This document shows, piece by piece, positions 1 to 10,850 of a DNA stretch of 64,000 nucleotides. Position numbers and translations under genes: made by a program. Source of the DNA: Glebionis coronaria (taxonomy: Eukaryota; Streptophyta; Magnoliopsida; Asterales; Asteraceae); assembly GCA_025667525.1 (NCBI GenBank), contig JANFOE010000572.1, positions 622,501-686,500 on the forward strand. The letters are read 5' to 3'. Position 1 is the stretch's first letter, and every line of letters starts with the position of its first letter. Below the pieces are notes generated by a model that saw only the letters and a list, made by a program, of their open reading frames with translations, had not been told where the DNA came from and made no database searches.

Positions 1-2704
1 TCGGTGGAAGAAATGGTGGAATAGAAGTATCATCACTAATAATCACCTCATCTTCATTGTCAATTTCATTTGAAGTAAAATCGCCTCCTTGGAATGGAGT
101 GAGATTTGGTGTGGAATTAGCAAGAATCGGATCCAAAATAGTGGGATTGCCACTTGACGAACTATCGGAAAAACCTAACACTTCTTGTGAAAACTCATCG
201 CAAACCACATCAACTAAGTCAATGTGATTGATGAGCGATTGCATAAACATGAGAAGGTGTCGAGTTTTGAGTAGCGTTTATAAAAAGTTCCTCTTCGTTG
301 AATCTCAAAGTAATAGTTCTTGCATGAACGTCGATAAGCGATCTCGAGGTGTCTAAAAATGGACGACCTAAAATTAGAGGAACTTGAGGATCCGCGGGGA
401 TGTAAACTACTATAAAATCAACGGGATAGTAGAACTTCCCCACTTTCACGAAAACATCCTCGGCTACTCCACATGCTAAAATCGTAGAATGATCGGCCAT
501 CTCGATAGACATGTTCGAAGGAGTAAGAGCCGGAAGCGAAAGAGATTTCCAAATGGAAAATGGCATCAAATTAATGCTCGCAAGGAATGAGAAACTTTCC
601 GGGGTCACCAACTTTTTCATATCTTGTATATCACAAGGAATGAGAAACTTTCCGGGGTCACCAACTTTTTCCGGTATGCGGTTAAGATAAACCGAAGAAC
701 AATTAGCAAGCTTTGAAAGCTTTTCCTTATCATTCATTATACTTTTGAAAGTGGAAGCGAAACGAGGCATATATTACAACGCGTCGGCTAAACTTACATC
801 AAAATGAACTTGTTGAAAGATTTTTATAAAAAGCTCGATTTGTTGTTTGTTACGTTCTTGCCATTTCTCTTTGTTTCGTCTCGAAGGGTAAGGTAAGGGT
901 GGTGTGGGTTGGATATTAGGCAACAGCCTTGGAATCTCGGGTTCCATGATTGGTATTGGTTCAACCGTAGGTGTGGTATGAGCGGTACTTCGTGGGCTTA
1001 TGATATGCTCCTTTTCGGCCATCACCTCAGGCTCTTTCTCGATTTCCTTCTCCGTAGAAGTACTTGGACGAGAGATTGGTTCTTTGAAAGTTTTACCACT
1101 ATGAGTAGTAATAACCTTCATTTCTCCCTTCGGGTTTGCAATGGTATCACTAGGAAGACCACCCGAGGAAGAGGGTTTACACACGATTGCTTCAAACATT
1201 TTTGCCATTCGGTCTTCAAATTTTGATTGCCTTAAATCCGCTTTTAACAATTCTTGCTTAATCTCATGTTGTCCTTGTTCCATCTTTTGTTGATTTTGTT
1301 GAAGACGTTGAACGTTTCCTTCCATTTTATTAGCATGATTCTTAAGTTCATTAGAAAGTTCGTTTTTAAGCTCGTTTTTCAACTCGGATATTAAGCTAAT
1401 CATCTCACGTTGCATATTATCAAACTTAGCATCATTTGCCTTTACATAATCCAAAAATTCTCCATTAAGATTTTTAGTGTGAGTATTTTAAAAACCTTGT
1501 GTAGTGTTTTGAAAATCACGGTTTTGGTTTTGATTTGCAACTTGTCCATTCCCACTTTGATAATTCCCTTTGTTGTAGTTTCGTAAATTGCCTTGATAGT
1601 TATTAGCATTTTGATTTGGTGGAGCTTGATTTGGGCGGGAACCTTGGCCGTTTTGGTTGTAAGTTCCCGTTGCTACGTAAGCACTCGAAGTGTTACCACC
1701 GGCGGTAATGCACTCGGAAAGATCATGAGCTCCACCACAAGACAAACAACTCTTTTCAACCGCTTTAACCGATGCGGAATTCAAAGCATCTTGTGCTTTC
1801 CAATGAGTCATAAGATTTGAAAACCTATCGAAAAACCAATTTTCCTCATTAACTTCATCATGTAAGGCACTAATGTTACGAGACGATGACGATGATGACG
1901 AACCCATATTGGCAACACTCGGTGTGTTACGAGGGTTATAAACCTTAGATCTATGCTCGATAATATTTAAAGCTTCAATGGTCGTTTTGCACAAACAATT
2001 ACCACCCGCGGCGGCATTCAAATATTCTCGTTCATGATCATTAAGTCCATTATAGAAAGTATCTATTTGATGCAATTCCGAAAAATCATGGTGTGGACAT
2101 TCATGTAACATTTCCTTAAATCATTCCCATGCCATTGAAAAACTTTCATTATTACGTTGTGTAAACCTTGAAATCTCATTTTTCAAATGTGTTGTTTTGA
2201 TGGTGGAAAAAATTGGTTCACAAACTTAGAAACGAGATCACCCCATGTAAAAATCGAATTTGGCGGTTCTTTCTCGAGCCAAATTTTAGCGGGTGCATCT
2301 AACGAGTATGGAAATAAAATCATCTTAATGGCGTCATGTGGAACATCCTTAAACTTGCTTGTTGCGGTGAGACGATTAAAATTCCTTATGTGATAATGCG
2401 GGTTGTCTTTTTCATGACCTCTAAACTTATTTGCTTGCAACATTGACATTAAACCCGTCTTAATCTCGAAATTCTCCGCAAGGATGGCGGGAATCACAAT
2501 AGCTTCTCCAAAACCCTCGGTGGGTACTTGAAGCAACTCCATCATAGTACGATTAGCCATGATAGCTTCTTGTTCTACAATAGGTTCAATAATTGGAGTT
2601 TGTTCTTCAATCAAAGGTTTTTGATTTCCTTGACTTTGACGACGTTTACGAAGAATGGGAGGTGAGCAAAGAAGATTCTTTTTGGATGTTTTGTGGATTT
2701 TCAA
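1..2704 (-). pseudogene. Element C gag-protease region, broken and truncated
   Basis: Gag packages element RNA into particles and the aspartic protease cuts the polyprotein. The Gag core begins at MANRTMMELL (ATG at 2560); an in-frame ATG at 2704 adds 48 residues and may or may not be used. The Gag block (FFPPSK near 2190), zinc-knuckle variant CLSCGGAHDLSEC (CX2CX3HX4C, near 1730) and protease-region LGRPFLDTS (near 350-375) are visible. Breaks: a frameshift near 2180, a TGA near 2125, TAA stops near 1488 and 772, and a stop at 219. The catalytic Asp-Leu-Gly segment of the protease is missing, replaced by a local duplication (581-671). Positions 1-218 match the post-protease linker of element A. 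RT would lie outside the window. It cannot make a working polyprotein. Confidence 0.85.
581..671. repeat. 38-bp direct duplication inside the protease of element C
   Basis: The same 38 bases occur at 581-618 and 634-671, with 15 bases between them. In element A the matching interval codes for the segment leading into the protease catalytic Asp. In C the first copy replaces that segment, so the active-site residues are lost while the flanking SINLMP motif is kept. This looks like a templated insertion or slippage event. Confidence 0.85.
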
Positions 2705-3370
2705 ATTTTTTTGTGTTTTTGATTGTTTTTAATTTTTTTGGATTTTGTGTATCTTCGTAGACAACAATCTACCAAATCTCTCCTCGAATCAAACTCTTGA
2801 TTAAAGAAGCCTCAAAAGAATAAAAACGATCATGTGGAGTGAACGCCTTCGAATGACTTTAGAACTTTGGTGAAAACCAAATTGTTCGAGAGGGTTTAAT
2901 CACAAAGAAAACCAAGCCAATATATATGATACGTAATAATACTTTGGGCGGCAAAACCCTCGATTAGTCTTCAATCTCAAAATACTCACAAGCAAGCGGG
3001 GAAACGAGGCGGCGCGAAGCACTTAAGAGCCTTTTTCCTTAGGGTATATTTTATAATACCCGCCTTATACCCACCTTATAGTTTGTATTTTTCAAAATCG
3101 AGCTTCACGAAAGTATTTATCTATTTTTGCCTTTTTCTTTTTGTTTGAGATTCGAATACAATAATTAGGAGATCAAATCCCAATTAAGGTTGCATTTTCA
3201 TACTTTTGGAGATATTTTGATTTTGTTGTGATACTTAATACTATATAGTAATAATAATTTCACAAGAAAAAACAAAAAAACCGATAATACGTATTAGTAG
3301 AGTTCTACTAATACAAATACTATTTATGGTTAATATTAAAAATAAAAAGACAAATTAATCACGACACACC
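2705..3370 (-). other. Element C untranslated leader
   Basis: This interval lies between the primer binding site and gag and has no supported gene. It aligns by eye with the leader of element A (31290-32133), sharing for example the stretch around 3020-3110 with 31790-31870. It is T-rich on the sense strand just upstream of gag. Confidence 0.7.
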
Positions 3371-3388
3371 TCCCCGGCAGCGGCGCCA
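3371..3388 (-). other. Primer binding site of element C
   Basis: On the minus strand this reads TGGCGCCGCTGCCGGGGA, three bases after the LTR end. It is close to the Athila primer site complementary to the 3' end of plant tRNA-Asp, with one apparent mismatch in the middle. The same core occurs in elements A, B and E. Confidence 0.8.
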
Positions 3389-6300
3389 AAATGATTGTGG
3401 TAAAAATATGTCTTTTAGGAAAAAGAGCGTATAAGCGGTAAGTATTAAGTGATGACTTAGGAAAATCAAGTGTTAATGACCCAATTAAGTTCGTTTCCCA
3501 AGGAGGTATATGTGTGTGAATAATTCGTAATTGATTTGAGATTAATATTTGAAAGAAGGGGATGAGAAAATAGAATGACGAAGACGTAAAAATTATTACT
3601 ACGACGACTAAAATTAAAACCGTAAAAAGAGCTAAAATAAAAATTAATTCTAAAAATTCCCAAAAAATTACCAATAATCAAAATAAATAAACTAAGAGTT
3701 TACAAATGATCAAAACTTTTTCAAACCTTTTAATTAATTAAATATTAATTTTTAAATGCTAATTAAAGCCCTAAAAATCAAATTAATTATTAAAAAGCCT
3801 AAATAAATATTTTTCACTTTTAAACCTCTAAAATAACCAAATAAGACTAAAAACTATTTTTAGGAATTTTAAAACTAATTGAAACTATTTAAAATGATTA
3901 AAAACTATTAAAAACTTAAAATAGTTCTAGAAATTAGAAAAATGATGATAAAATTAATCTAAGAGTTTCAAAAATCCTATTTTAATGTATTAAACCTAAG
4001 AAAAATATAAAAAGTGAAAAAAATTGAAAATTGAAATTTAATAATAAAATAATATTAGAATAATATTAAAAATCCAAAAATTATAAAAAATTCTAAAAAC
4101 TTGCAAACTAGTTTATTTTAACCTAAATAATCAGAAAATGAAAGTGAAATGACCAAAATACCCATAATGGGCCCCCAAATGGACTAAAAGCAAAAACAGT
4201 CAACCTTATTGGGCTAAATGGGCCCAAAAAGTCAAACTTGGCCCAAATGACCTGAAAAAGCCCAATCTGACTCAAAATTTAATTCTAAACACAAAAGTCA
4301 GAAGGCCCAAAAGCTGGTTTTGAGCTTATCACAACTTAAAAGGTCAACAACTTATTCTTATTGGGCCAATAAGCCCATTACGCAATAAGCCAATGCAATA
4401 AGATCTGCTTAAACACACAACCTTCTTTTGAGATGCCAAAGAGATCTGTGAAAATAAATTTTGAAAAAGGACACTCAATAAGCCAGAAATAAGCAAAGAA
4501 GAATTTCACTAAAGACAAAATAGTCGGGTTAGAGTTCTAGGCCGTTTCAGAAGCTCTGGTTTGTTGCAAAAGCTCACAAATAGCTTAACTAAGACTAAAC
4601 AACAAAGAAAACCCCAATAAGCAAAGTAAAATAAGCTGTGTGAACCAATAAGCACTCTTTTAAAATAAGAAAAGTTGATTTCCTAGTGAAAAGCTCTTAT
4701 TAAGTTCTGATTTCTTCCAGTTAAGCTAATAAGGTGAGATAAATGATGAAAAGTACAAAAACAAAGTTGTGGCACGTTTCAATAAGCAGGACTGACTGAT
4801 AAGCACTTTTTGCCTTGGTTAACGAAAGTCAACGCGTTCCAAAACTTACCAAACTTGCAGGACTAGGTTATGAGATGGAAATAAGCTTGTTTGAAGCTGT
4901 TTTGGAGAACGTCTAGAGGTCTAGACCAATGAGCTTAGCAAGACAGTTGTCTTACTATGATTGATTTTGGCACAATAAGCACTATAATCCAGTTAGCTTA
5001 ATAGGCTTCAAATAAGCACACAACCAGTTTAAACAAGCACAATAGCAACCAAAGAAGAGATATCAAGCAACACAATGCAAAATCTTATGGGTGCAAGTAA
5101 TAGTGGAGGTCAAATAGAGGTGGTCGTTTGCTGGTGCATTTGACCACTTCAGTGAACTTTACAAGCTCTTGGCTTATTCAATAAGCCACCAATCAAAGAA
5201 AACAGATAGTGCAGAGATACACACCAATGAAAACTACTCCCAAACCAAAATTCACCCTTTGAATCCAAGTTTTAAACAAATTATAGCTTCTGATGTGTTT
5301 GACCTCAAACTAAAACCTTTTTGACAGATTTTTGATAAAATGTGAAAAACTTAGTTATAGGTTTAGTAAACTTCCCAATTAGCTAAAACAACTTAAAAAC
5401 TACTATTACTGACCTACAAATCTTAAAAACCAATAAGCAAAGGCCTTAAGGCCTTGCTTAACCAAACACCCCTTAATTCACTTGTTTGACCGATTTTAGC
5501 TTGATTTCCAATTTTTCCAAGTAACCTACCCTTTTTATGATTCCTACAAGTCTACTAGGTGACTACTAATAGAACTGATATGAAAAATAGATCCTACAAA
5601 CACAAATGCACAAAATCACATAGCATCTTCCACTTAACAGATTTTAAGACAATTTTGTAGAGAGGAATTTTAAAGAGAAAACAAACCTATCCCCCCACAA
5701 CTTCCTAGGGGGATTCAGCTATGCTCCTTGGACCTTGTTCAACAGCTAGAACAAGACCAAGGTACTTGGACAATAAAACACCCTAAAGGAGGATCAAAGG
5801 TTGATCCCAAGGGCTTTCAATGGTGAATCTCCTCCCACAATGAACAAACAACCAATCGAATACTCCAATTCCTTCCTAAAGCCTATTGGTGACAAGCCTT
5901 AATCAGTCCTTGAAGCAGGGTTGGGGTTAGTAATAGATGCAATCAAAATTAATAAGACAAGCAATAACATCAGCCTAATAAGCACCTTTTGAGTGCTTAT
6001 AGAAGCTTAGTTATGTAAGACCAGTCCAAGCCCTTCAAGTATGGACTACTTGAGAGGCAAGACAATAGATCTACAACCTTGTTATCCACAAACTTCAACA
6101 ATTGAAGCTATGAACAACAGATCAAAATACTACCTCAGACCACTTTTGAAATCAAAATTCCAAAAGTGTTTTTTATCCTAGGTTTGAAACCAAGCCTCAC
6201 ACCTTAGATATGATAAACCTAAGATGGAAAGGAGTGTTTACAAACCCTAAGATCCAAAGTTACTTGAAGAATCAAGCACTTAGAACCCTAAACATATATG

Positions 6301-6551
6301 ACAGAAACTTGAAAATAATTTGTGAAAATTTTCAAATCCTATCAAACAATATCTGAATCCTTAACAAACCACACACAAACATCAACAATGAATATGGAAC
6401 TCAAATTCTAGCACTTAAACAACTGCTTCAGATTTATAAAAAGGAATTACACTTGAACTTTTCCAAAACCAACTTTTATTAAAACTTGAAAGAAAATTAC
6501 AATTTAGAATGCTAGAAAATAGAACAAAGGGGTACTCCACATACTGGGCCT

Positions 6552-6560
6552 CCTTTTATA
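6552..6560 (-). promoter_or_regulatory. TATA box of element C LTR
   Basis: The minus strand reads TATAAAAGG about 1.03 kb into the LTR. Elements A and C have a TATA-like sequence at the corresponding place. Transcription would start some 30 bases further on, near 6525. Confidence 0.55.
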
Positions 6561-7109
6561 GGCAAATGTTTACAACACTGTTTATAAACCCTAACGAACT
6601 AAATTCCTTAAACTAGCCTTGCAGAAGCTTCTAGGCTTGTTGCCAGCTTGCTTAGATGAATCAGGGACGTTCATTGAGTGCTTGGTGACCAAGGAAAGGC
6701 TTTAGTTCGTTGATTTTACCATGTCATGATTCTTTGCCAGGTGTCGACTTGTAAGAGGTACTTGTGGGGTCTTTCTGGTAGTGGAAGTTGAGGTGTTGTG
6801 GGATGTGACTGAGGTGAGGTGAATCACACGTGAGTATAGCTAATTTCCTTTTCCCCTTTGTTTTCTTCATTTTTAAACCTGGGTAAAAGGTGTTCTTGGG
6901 AGGTAAAAATCTCTACAGTAAATGTTACCCGCTTAATTAGGAGTTTGAACTTTAGACTTGGCAGCTTTGGTCCTTGGCTTTTGGAAAAAGGCGTTTAACA
7001 AGTTATTTCAGCTATGAAAACGTGTTCCATTGTTAAATAACTTTCAAACTTCACACTTTGGCCACCAAACTTTATGATAAGGGTTTCAAGTGTTGTTTTT
7101 GCCACTTTT

Positions 7110-7370
7110 GAATATTTGAAGGACTGAACTTGGACATTCTTGATCTTCAAAGGTCTTTAATGTATCTTTGACTTCATGAGGGACCATTATTGAGAATTTA
7201 GAATTGATGAGGGACTAAACTTGCCAATTCTTCAAAGTTGAAGGACCATTTTGTAATTTTTGACAAACTTAAGGGACCAAACTTGTAATTATGAATATAC
7301 AAGGGTTTTAAGTGTCATTTCTTCATAAGTTGAGGATCAACCTTGTACATCTTCAAGTCTTCAAGGGTTT
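7110..7370 (-). repeat. Degenerate tandem array in U3 of element C LTR
   Basis: Units of roughly 50-70 bases repeat the theme GAGGGACCAAACTTGTAATT followed by TTCTTCAAAGT on the plus strand. Versions appear near 7110, 7180, 7210, 7240 and 7270. The same array occurs at about 23345-23755 and 35765-36180 in the LTRs of element A. Confidence 0.65.
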
Positions 7371-7872
7371 TCTTGGATAAATCATGAACTAGGGCCCGGT
7401 TCTTTGTACAGCTTCGTTTCTCGTGTTCGTTTTTCCTTGTTTCTTGTGATCTTTTTTCTTTTTCACGATATCCATACCTAAAACACACAAGTAAACAAAT
7501 ACAAGCATATATATTGTATAATTATGACATTTTATGCATTTAAAGCCTGAAAAGAAGATGAGATCATGTATAAATGCCATCTCATCACTAGCCCAAACAC
7601 ACATACATATAGTTTTCGTTTTTGATTAGTGAAATAATATTTATCGTACGTGTGCGTGTTTAATTCTCGTGTTTAATTCTTGTCGTGTAATAAATATTAT
7701 ACGTAAATATTATCGTGTATTTAATAATATACAATATACTTGTAATTAATATTTATTCCACGTGTCGTATATTATTAAATATAACGTTTTTTTTTAATTT
7801 AATCGGGTTTTCATGCATTAATTATCATGGGTATTTTATGCGGGTTTTATAACTCTTCCCATCTAAAAAGAA

Positions 7873-7890
7873 TAATTCGTCCCCGAATTA
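7873..7890 (-). other. Hairpin with GGGA loop before the chromovirus 3' LTR
   Basis: The minus strand reads TAATTCG-GGGA-CGAATTA, a perfect 7-bp stem (8 bp if the flanking A-T pair is counted) with a four-base loop. It lies downstream of pol and just upstream of the purine-rich tract of element G. Confidence 0.65.
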
Positions 7891-7902
7891 TAGATAAGAT
7901 AA

Positions 7903-8378
7903 TGTTGGGTCCTTTAATTGTAGATCTTTCAGCCTGTTAAGGATGGTGAACGAATTCTGTAATCACAAGTCTATTCACATAGAGACTCTAATGAACACAA
8001 AGTATTTGTGTGGAATAAAAACACTAAGAACAAGAAGAAACACAATAACTAGATAAACTTGATCCTTTCTAAGGATTTCTACTATATTGATATGAAAATG
8101 AAAACTGGTGAACGTGTCTCTAACCCTTCCGCCAATGGGTTCCTTTTATACTACAAGGAAACCCTAACTACATTAAACATAAAATATGTAACAGTTGATA
8201 TGCATATCCTTTCCTAAGATATATCTCATGCATATCCTAATAAACAACTACAAATACTATTGTTTGACTTTACTTCTAGACTAGGAGCACATGTTGCTCC
8301 TACTACTACCAAGACCAGGAGGAACTACATACCCCCTAGTTCACCTATTACAAATTACCTATTACAAAGGTCCTAACA
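7903..8378 (-). repeat. Solo copia LTR (476 bp), family of element D
   Basis: On the minus strand it begins TGTTAGGACC and ends with sequence like the element D LTR end (CAGGCTG, AAGATCTAC, then CCAACA). It is flanked by a perfect TSD, GATAA at 7898-7902 and 8379-8383, and has no primer site or purine tract beside it. It is therefore a solo LTR left by recombination between the two LTRs of a Sirevirus-like copia element. It has a TATAAAAGG box (8150-8142) and the AGGAGCA/TGCTCCT stem (8283-8301). It is clearly diverged from the element D LTRs. Confidence 0.9.
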
Positions 8379-8457
8379 GATAATCTAGGGAGGATATGGA
8401 TGTAACATGACTGTAAGGAACCTGGAACGTGACGTGACTGAAAATGGCATATATGAC

Positions 8458-8721
8458 TTATGGAAGGAAAAGTATGAGAAGTTCGGATGGACTCCTCCAT
8501 TCCAAGTGGCGTCCGGTTCCTCTATAAGATCTTGACGAAGTAGCAATCCTGATCTTCATTATCCTGACTTGACGGTACGTAAAAGTTTTTGGTTCATCAA
8601 CGTAAGATAGATCCGCATGAATCTGATCGAGTGGATAAGAATTAACGTGCAAGGGTAAATGAAACGTACAATCTAAAACAGCCGAAGTGTAAAAGGTTTC
8701 GAAATGGAAAAGTATAAGCAT
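8458..8721 (-). pseudogene. Decayed chromovirus-like pol C-terminus
   Basis: The minus-strand translation contains PLDQIHADLSYVDEPKTF, which resembles the post-integrase end of chromovirus Pol (a linker of the form LSYVEEP followed by a basic VKVLW segment and EATWE). The following basic part and the TW segment (DATWNGG, near 8485-8505) are readable only by switching frames, so at least one or two frameshifts are present. Only about 85 codons survive. It is a relic with no function of its own. It could belong to a Tekay/Del-type element, but the sequence is too short to be sure. Confidence 0.5.
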
Positions 8722-8740
8722 ATATTATATTATGTACATG

Positions 8741-8817
8741 CTTTTAAATTTCCATTGTATGTTTCAAGTATAAGCATATATTATATAAAAGTTTTTTTAA
8801 ATAATGAGATTGCTAGT
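8741..8817 (-). other. Remnant of element F 3' non-coding region
   Basis: Minus-strand sequence here (TTTATATAATATATGCTTATACT) matches element D near 56160-56190. It includes CTAGT (8813-8817), the left copy of the TSD made by insertion of A. A second copy of AAGTATAAGCATATATTATAT at about 8709-8730 marks the junction with element G. Confidence 0.6.
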
Positions 8818-9295
8818 TGATAGTTGTAAATTAGCACTTGTTTAGGAAAACAAGGCAATTAGGGCAAGTATTAACGAGTGATTTAGGAAAACCACGAGTT
8901 ATGACCCAAAGTGGGGATCGTTCTCAAGGAGGCTTGGTGTGTGTGTAATGAATTGATTATCTTTGTGATTATATTGTTGAGAAAAGAAAAGAAGAAATGG
9001 GATTAGAAGAAAATGATGGTTACGAAAACGGATTATACTAAGACGATACAGGCGTACACGTAAAACCGTAAAAAGCACCAAAATTAAAATTTTACTCTAA
9101 AAATTACCAAAAATCACAAAAAACCCACTAAAATATTCTAAGGGTTTACAAAAAATCCAAACTTGCTAAAACCTTTTAGTTAATTAAATATTAACTTTTT
9201 AATGCTAATTAAAGCCCTAAAAATCAATATTAACTAATAAAAAGTCCAAAACAAGATCTTCAAGTTTGTAAACCTTTAAAATAACCTAATTAAGC
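8818..9295 (-). repeat. 3' LTR of element A, terminal segment
   Basis: This matches the first 475 or so bases of the other LTR (32154 onward) and is cut at TAAGC (9291-9295), the TSD of element B. It starts TGATAG on the plus strand, whereas the other copy has CGATAG. Confidence 0.92.
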
Positions 9296-9740
9296 TGATA
9301 GGTGTGTAAACACCCATCCTTTTACCACTTATTTCTTACTAAAACAAGACCAAAACAAGTATTTGATATCATTTGTTTGGAATTATGCGTGGTTTTTGTG
9401 TTTATTGTGTTTTCAGAGCCAACCGGATGAATATTGAAGAAAACATGGGATTGCATGGGTTTTATGGAAGAAAAAGACTCAAGTCGAAGTCTATTGTCCA
9501 AGAGATGCAAAATATTTGAAGTCACTAGGCCTATTTGAAGATTTATCGAAGAAAAGGACCAAAGACGGAAGATTTACATAAGTCGAAGAAACTCAAGTCT
9601 ATTAAACGAAGAAATTAAAAGACGAGTTAAATTTAATCGACGACAAATCCCGAATCAGAATCGAAAACGTCAACTTTTCTGAAAAGACGAAAAGACAAGA
9701 AGAACGGGAGAAAGCCCACTCACCAACCAAAGGGAACACC

Positions 9741-9750
9741 TATATAAAGG
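9741..9750 (+). promoter_or_regulatory. TATA box of element B 5' LTR
   Basis: TATATAAAGG about 446 bases into the LTR; the 3' LTR copy is at 19119-19128. It lies inside the loop of an inverted repeat GGGAAC/GTTCCC. RNA start would be near 9775. Confidence 0.7.
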
Positions 9751-10171
9751 GTTCCCCTCACACTTTTCATTCAGTTTTTAGTTTTTTTTCATCCTCCTTC
9801 TTTTTCTCCCTTTCTGTTCGTAGACATCACCAACACCACTAGGGTGTTTGGTGATTTTGATTCTTGTTTTTCAATCTTGTAATTTAATCTTTATCTTTTG
9901 TTTGTTAAAACCTTAATCATTCAATATATCAATCTTTCCATTTCATCTTGTTCATCATCATCTTTTATTTCAAGTTCTTAAGTTCTTTTTTGGTTGAGTT
10001 TTGATTTTAAAAAGTTGTTGAATTTGTGTTTTTACTGTTGGGATTTGTTGCTTATGGTTATTAAATGATTATTGGTTAATTTGGTAAAACCTTTTTGCTT
10101 ATTTAGCTTGATTTTGGATTAAATCGTATCTCCCTGTTTTTCTGGAAAGTTACTGTTCTTGAGTATTCCCA

Positions 10172-10566
10172 GGTTCCGGACGAACACAAACTTCCGAATG
10201 AACACAAAGTTCCGGATGAACAAATAGTTCCGGATGAATGTTATTCTTAAAAGTTCCGAATAAATCCCCTTCAAAAAGTTCCGAATCAATTTTTAAAAGT
10301 TCCGAATGAATGCTCTTTCCAAATCTACCGAATAAACTTCCGAGTCAATGTTCCGAGTGAACTTCCGGATAAACTTCCGGGTGAAAGTTCCGGACCAACT
10401 TCCGGATCAATCTTCCGAATCAACTTCCGAGTGAAAGTTCCGAGTGAACTTCCGAACCAACTTCCGAATCAACTTCCGAAGAAAGTTCCGGATAAACTTC
10501 CGAGTGAAGGTTCCGAACGAAGTTCCGGATCAACAACTTCCGAATCAAGGTGACTTCCGAGTCAGT
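10172..10566 (+). repeat. TTCCG array in element B 5' LTR
   Basis: About thirty copies of a short unit, ACTTCCGAATCA or AGTTCCGGATGA and variants, spaced mostly 10-14 bases apart. The core TTCCG(A/G) is kept while flanks vary. The array is downstream of the TATA box, so it would be transcribed as part of R-U5. The copy in the 3' LTR is at 19550-19943. Confidence 0.85.
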
Positions 10567-10835
10567 TTTCTTTGAGTATTTTTAAGTGTTACTGTTTTTT
10601 ACTGTTTCTTCATTTTTATTTTATATTATATTTTAATTCAAGTTTTTATTAATTGTTATTAATTTAATTGCTTTTAAATTTAAGTTTGCATTTTCGTGCA
10701 TTTAAACCTTTAGTGGAATAGAAAACCACTCCCCTTTTTAGTAACCAAGAACAATCATTCCACTTAGAACCGAGATCAATTCGAGAGGATATCGAGACTT
10801 AACCCTGAACCCGTTGCAAAATCCCTTGTATCAAA

Positions 10836-10850
10836 TGGCGCCGCTGCCGG
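10836..10850 (+). other. Primer binding site of element B
   Basis: TGGCGCCGCTGCCGG lies two bases after the LTR end. It resembles the Athila tRNA-Asp primer site with one central mismatch. Confidence 0.85.

Larger units (their letters stand above)
1..7587 (-). mobile_element. Element C: Athila-type Ty3/gypsy retrotransposon, 5' half (window-truncated)
   Basis: Order on the minus strand is 5' LTR (7587-3392), primer binding site (3388-3371), leader, gag, then protease running off the left edge. The LTR has the same size and layout as the LTRs of element A (8818-36393), so C and A belong to one family, although C is clearly diverged. The outer end reads TGATGAGA on the minus strand. CTAGC (7588-7592) could be one half of the target duplication, but the other half lies outside the window. 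It is inserted in the chromovirus relic that continues at 7593. Assignment to Athila rests on gag and protease similarity to element B, whose RT is Athila-like. Confidence 0.85.
3392..7587 (-). repeat. 5' LTR of element C (4196 bp)
   Basis: Read on the minus strand it starts TGATGAGA at 7587 and ends ATCA at 3392. U3 holds an inverted repeat at its outer edge (7557-7586), a degenerate array of GGGACCAAACTTGTAAT-like units (about 7110-7370) and a TATAAAAGG box (6552-6560). The remaining 3.1 kb is a very long R-U5 region rich in AATAAGC heptamers and TGGGCC/GGCCCA motifs (about 4160-4390), ending in an AT-rich tract (3700-4130). Short ORFs here are not shared as proteins with other families and are treated as non-coding. 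Confidence 0.85.
7588..8740 (-). mobile_element. Element G: relic of a chromovirus-like Ty3/gypsy element, interrupted by a solo LTR
   Basis: Read on the minus strand, the interval contains a decayed pol 3' end (8721-8458). After a solo LTR insertion comes TAATTCGGGGACGAATTA (7890-7873), then a purine-rich AGATGGGAAGAG and an AT-rich sequence (7861-7593) that would be the start of its 3' LTR. An AATTCGGGGACGAATT-type block before the 3' LTR is, from memory, typical of plant chromoviruses. Element C cuts off the rest on the left and element F abuts it on the right near 8740. Clade assignment is tentative. Confidence 0.55.
9296..10833 (+). repeat. 5' LTR of element B (1538 bp)
   Basis: The ends are TGATA and TATCA. 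It contains a GGTGT-GTAA-ACACC inverted repeat at 9301-9314, a TATA box at 9741-9750 placed between GGGAAC (9732-9737) and GTTCCC (about 9751-9756), and a TTCCG array at 10172-10566. The short ORFs are not conserved as protein. Confidence 0.95.

Noticed and set aside
3336..3674. Minus-strand hydrophobic ORFs across the primer site and LTR end of element C
   Set aside because: Low-complexity translation of AT-rich LTR sequence overlapping the primer binding site; not shared as protein.
7903..8378. 3' LTR of element F
   Set aside because: It has its own perfect TSD (GATAA) and no purine tract next to it, and chromovirus sequence lies on both sides; it is a solo LTR.
10172..10566. Regular short repeats reminiscent of a CRISPR array
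   Set aside because: Units are 10-14 bases, variable, inside an LTR and present in both LTRs; this is a plant retrotransposon array.
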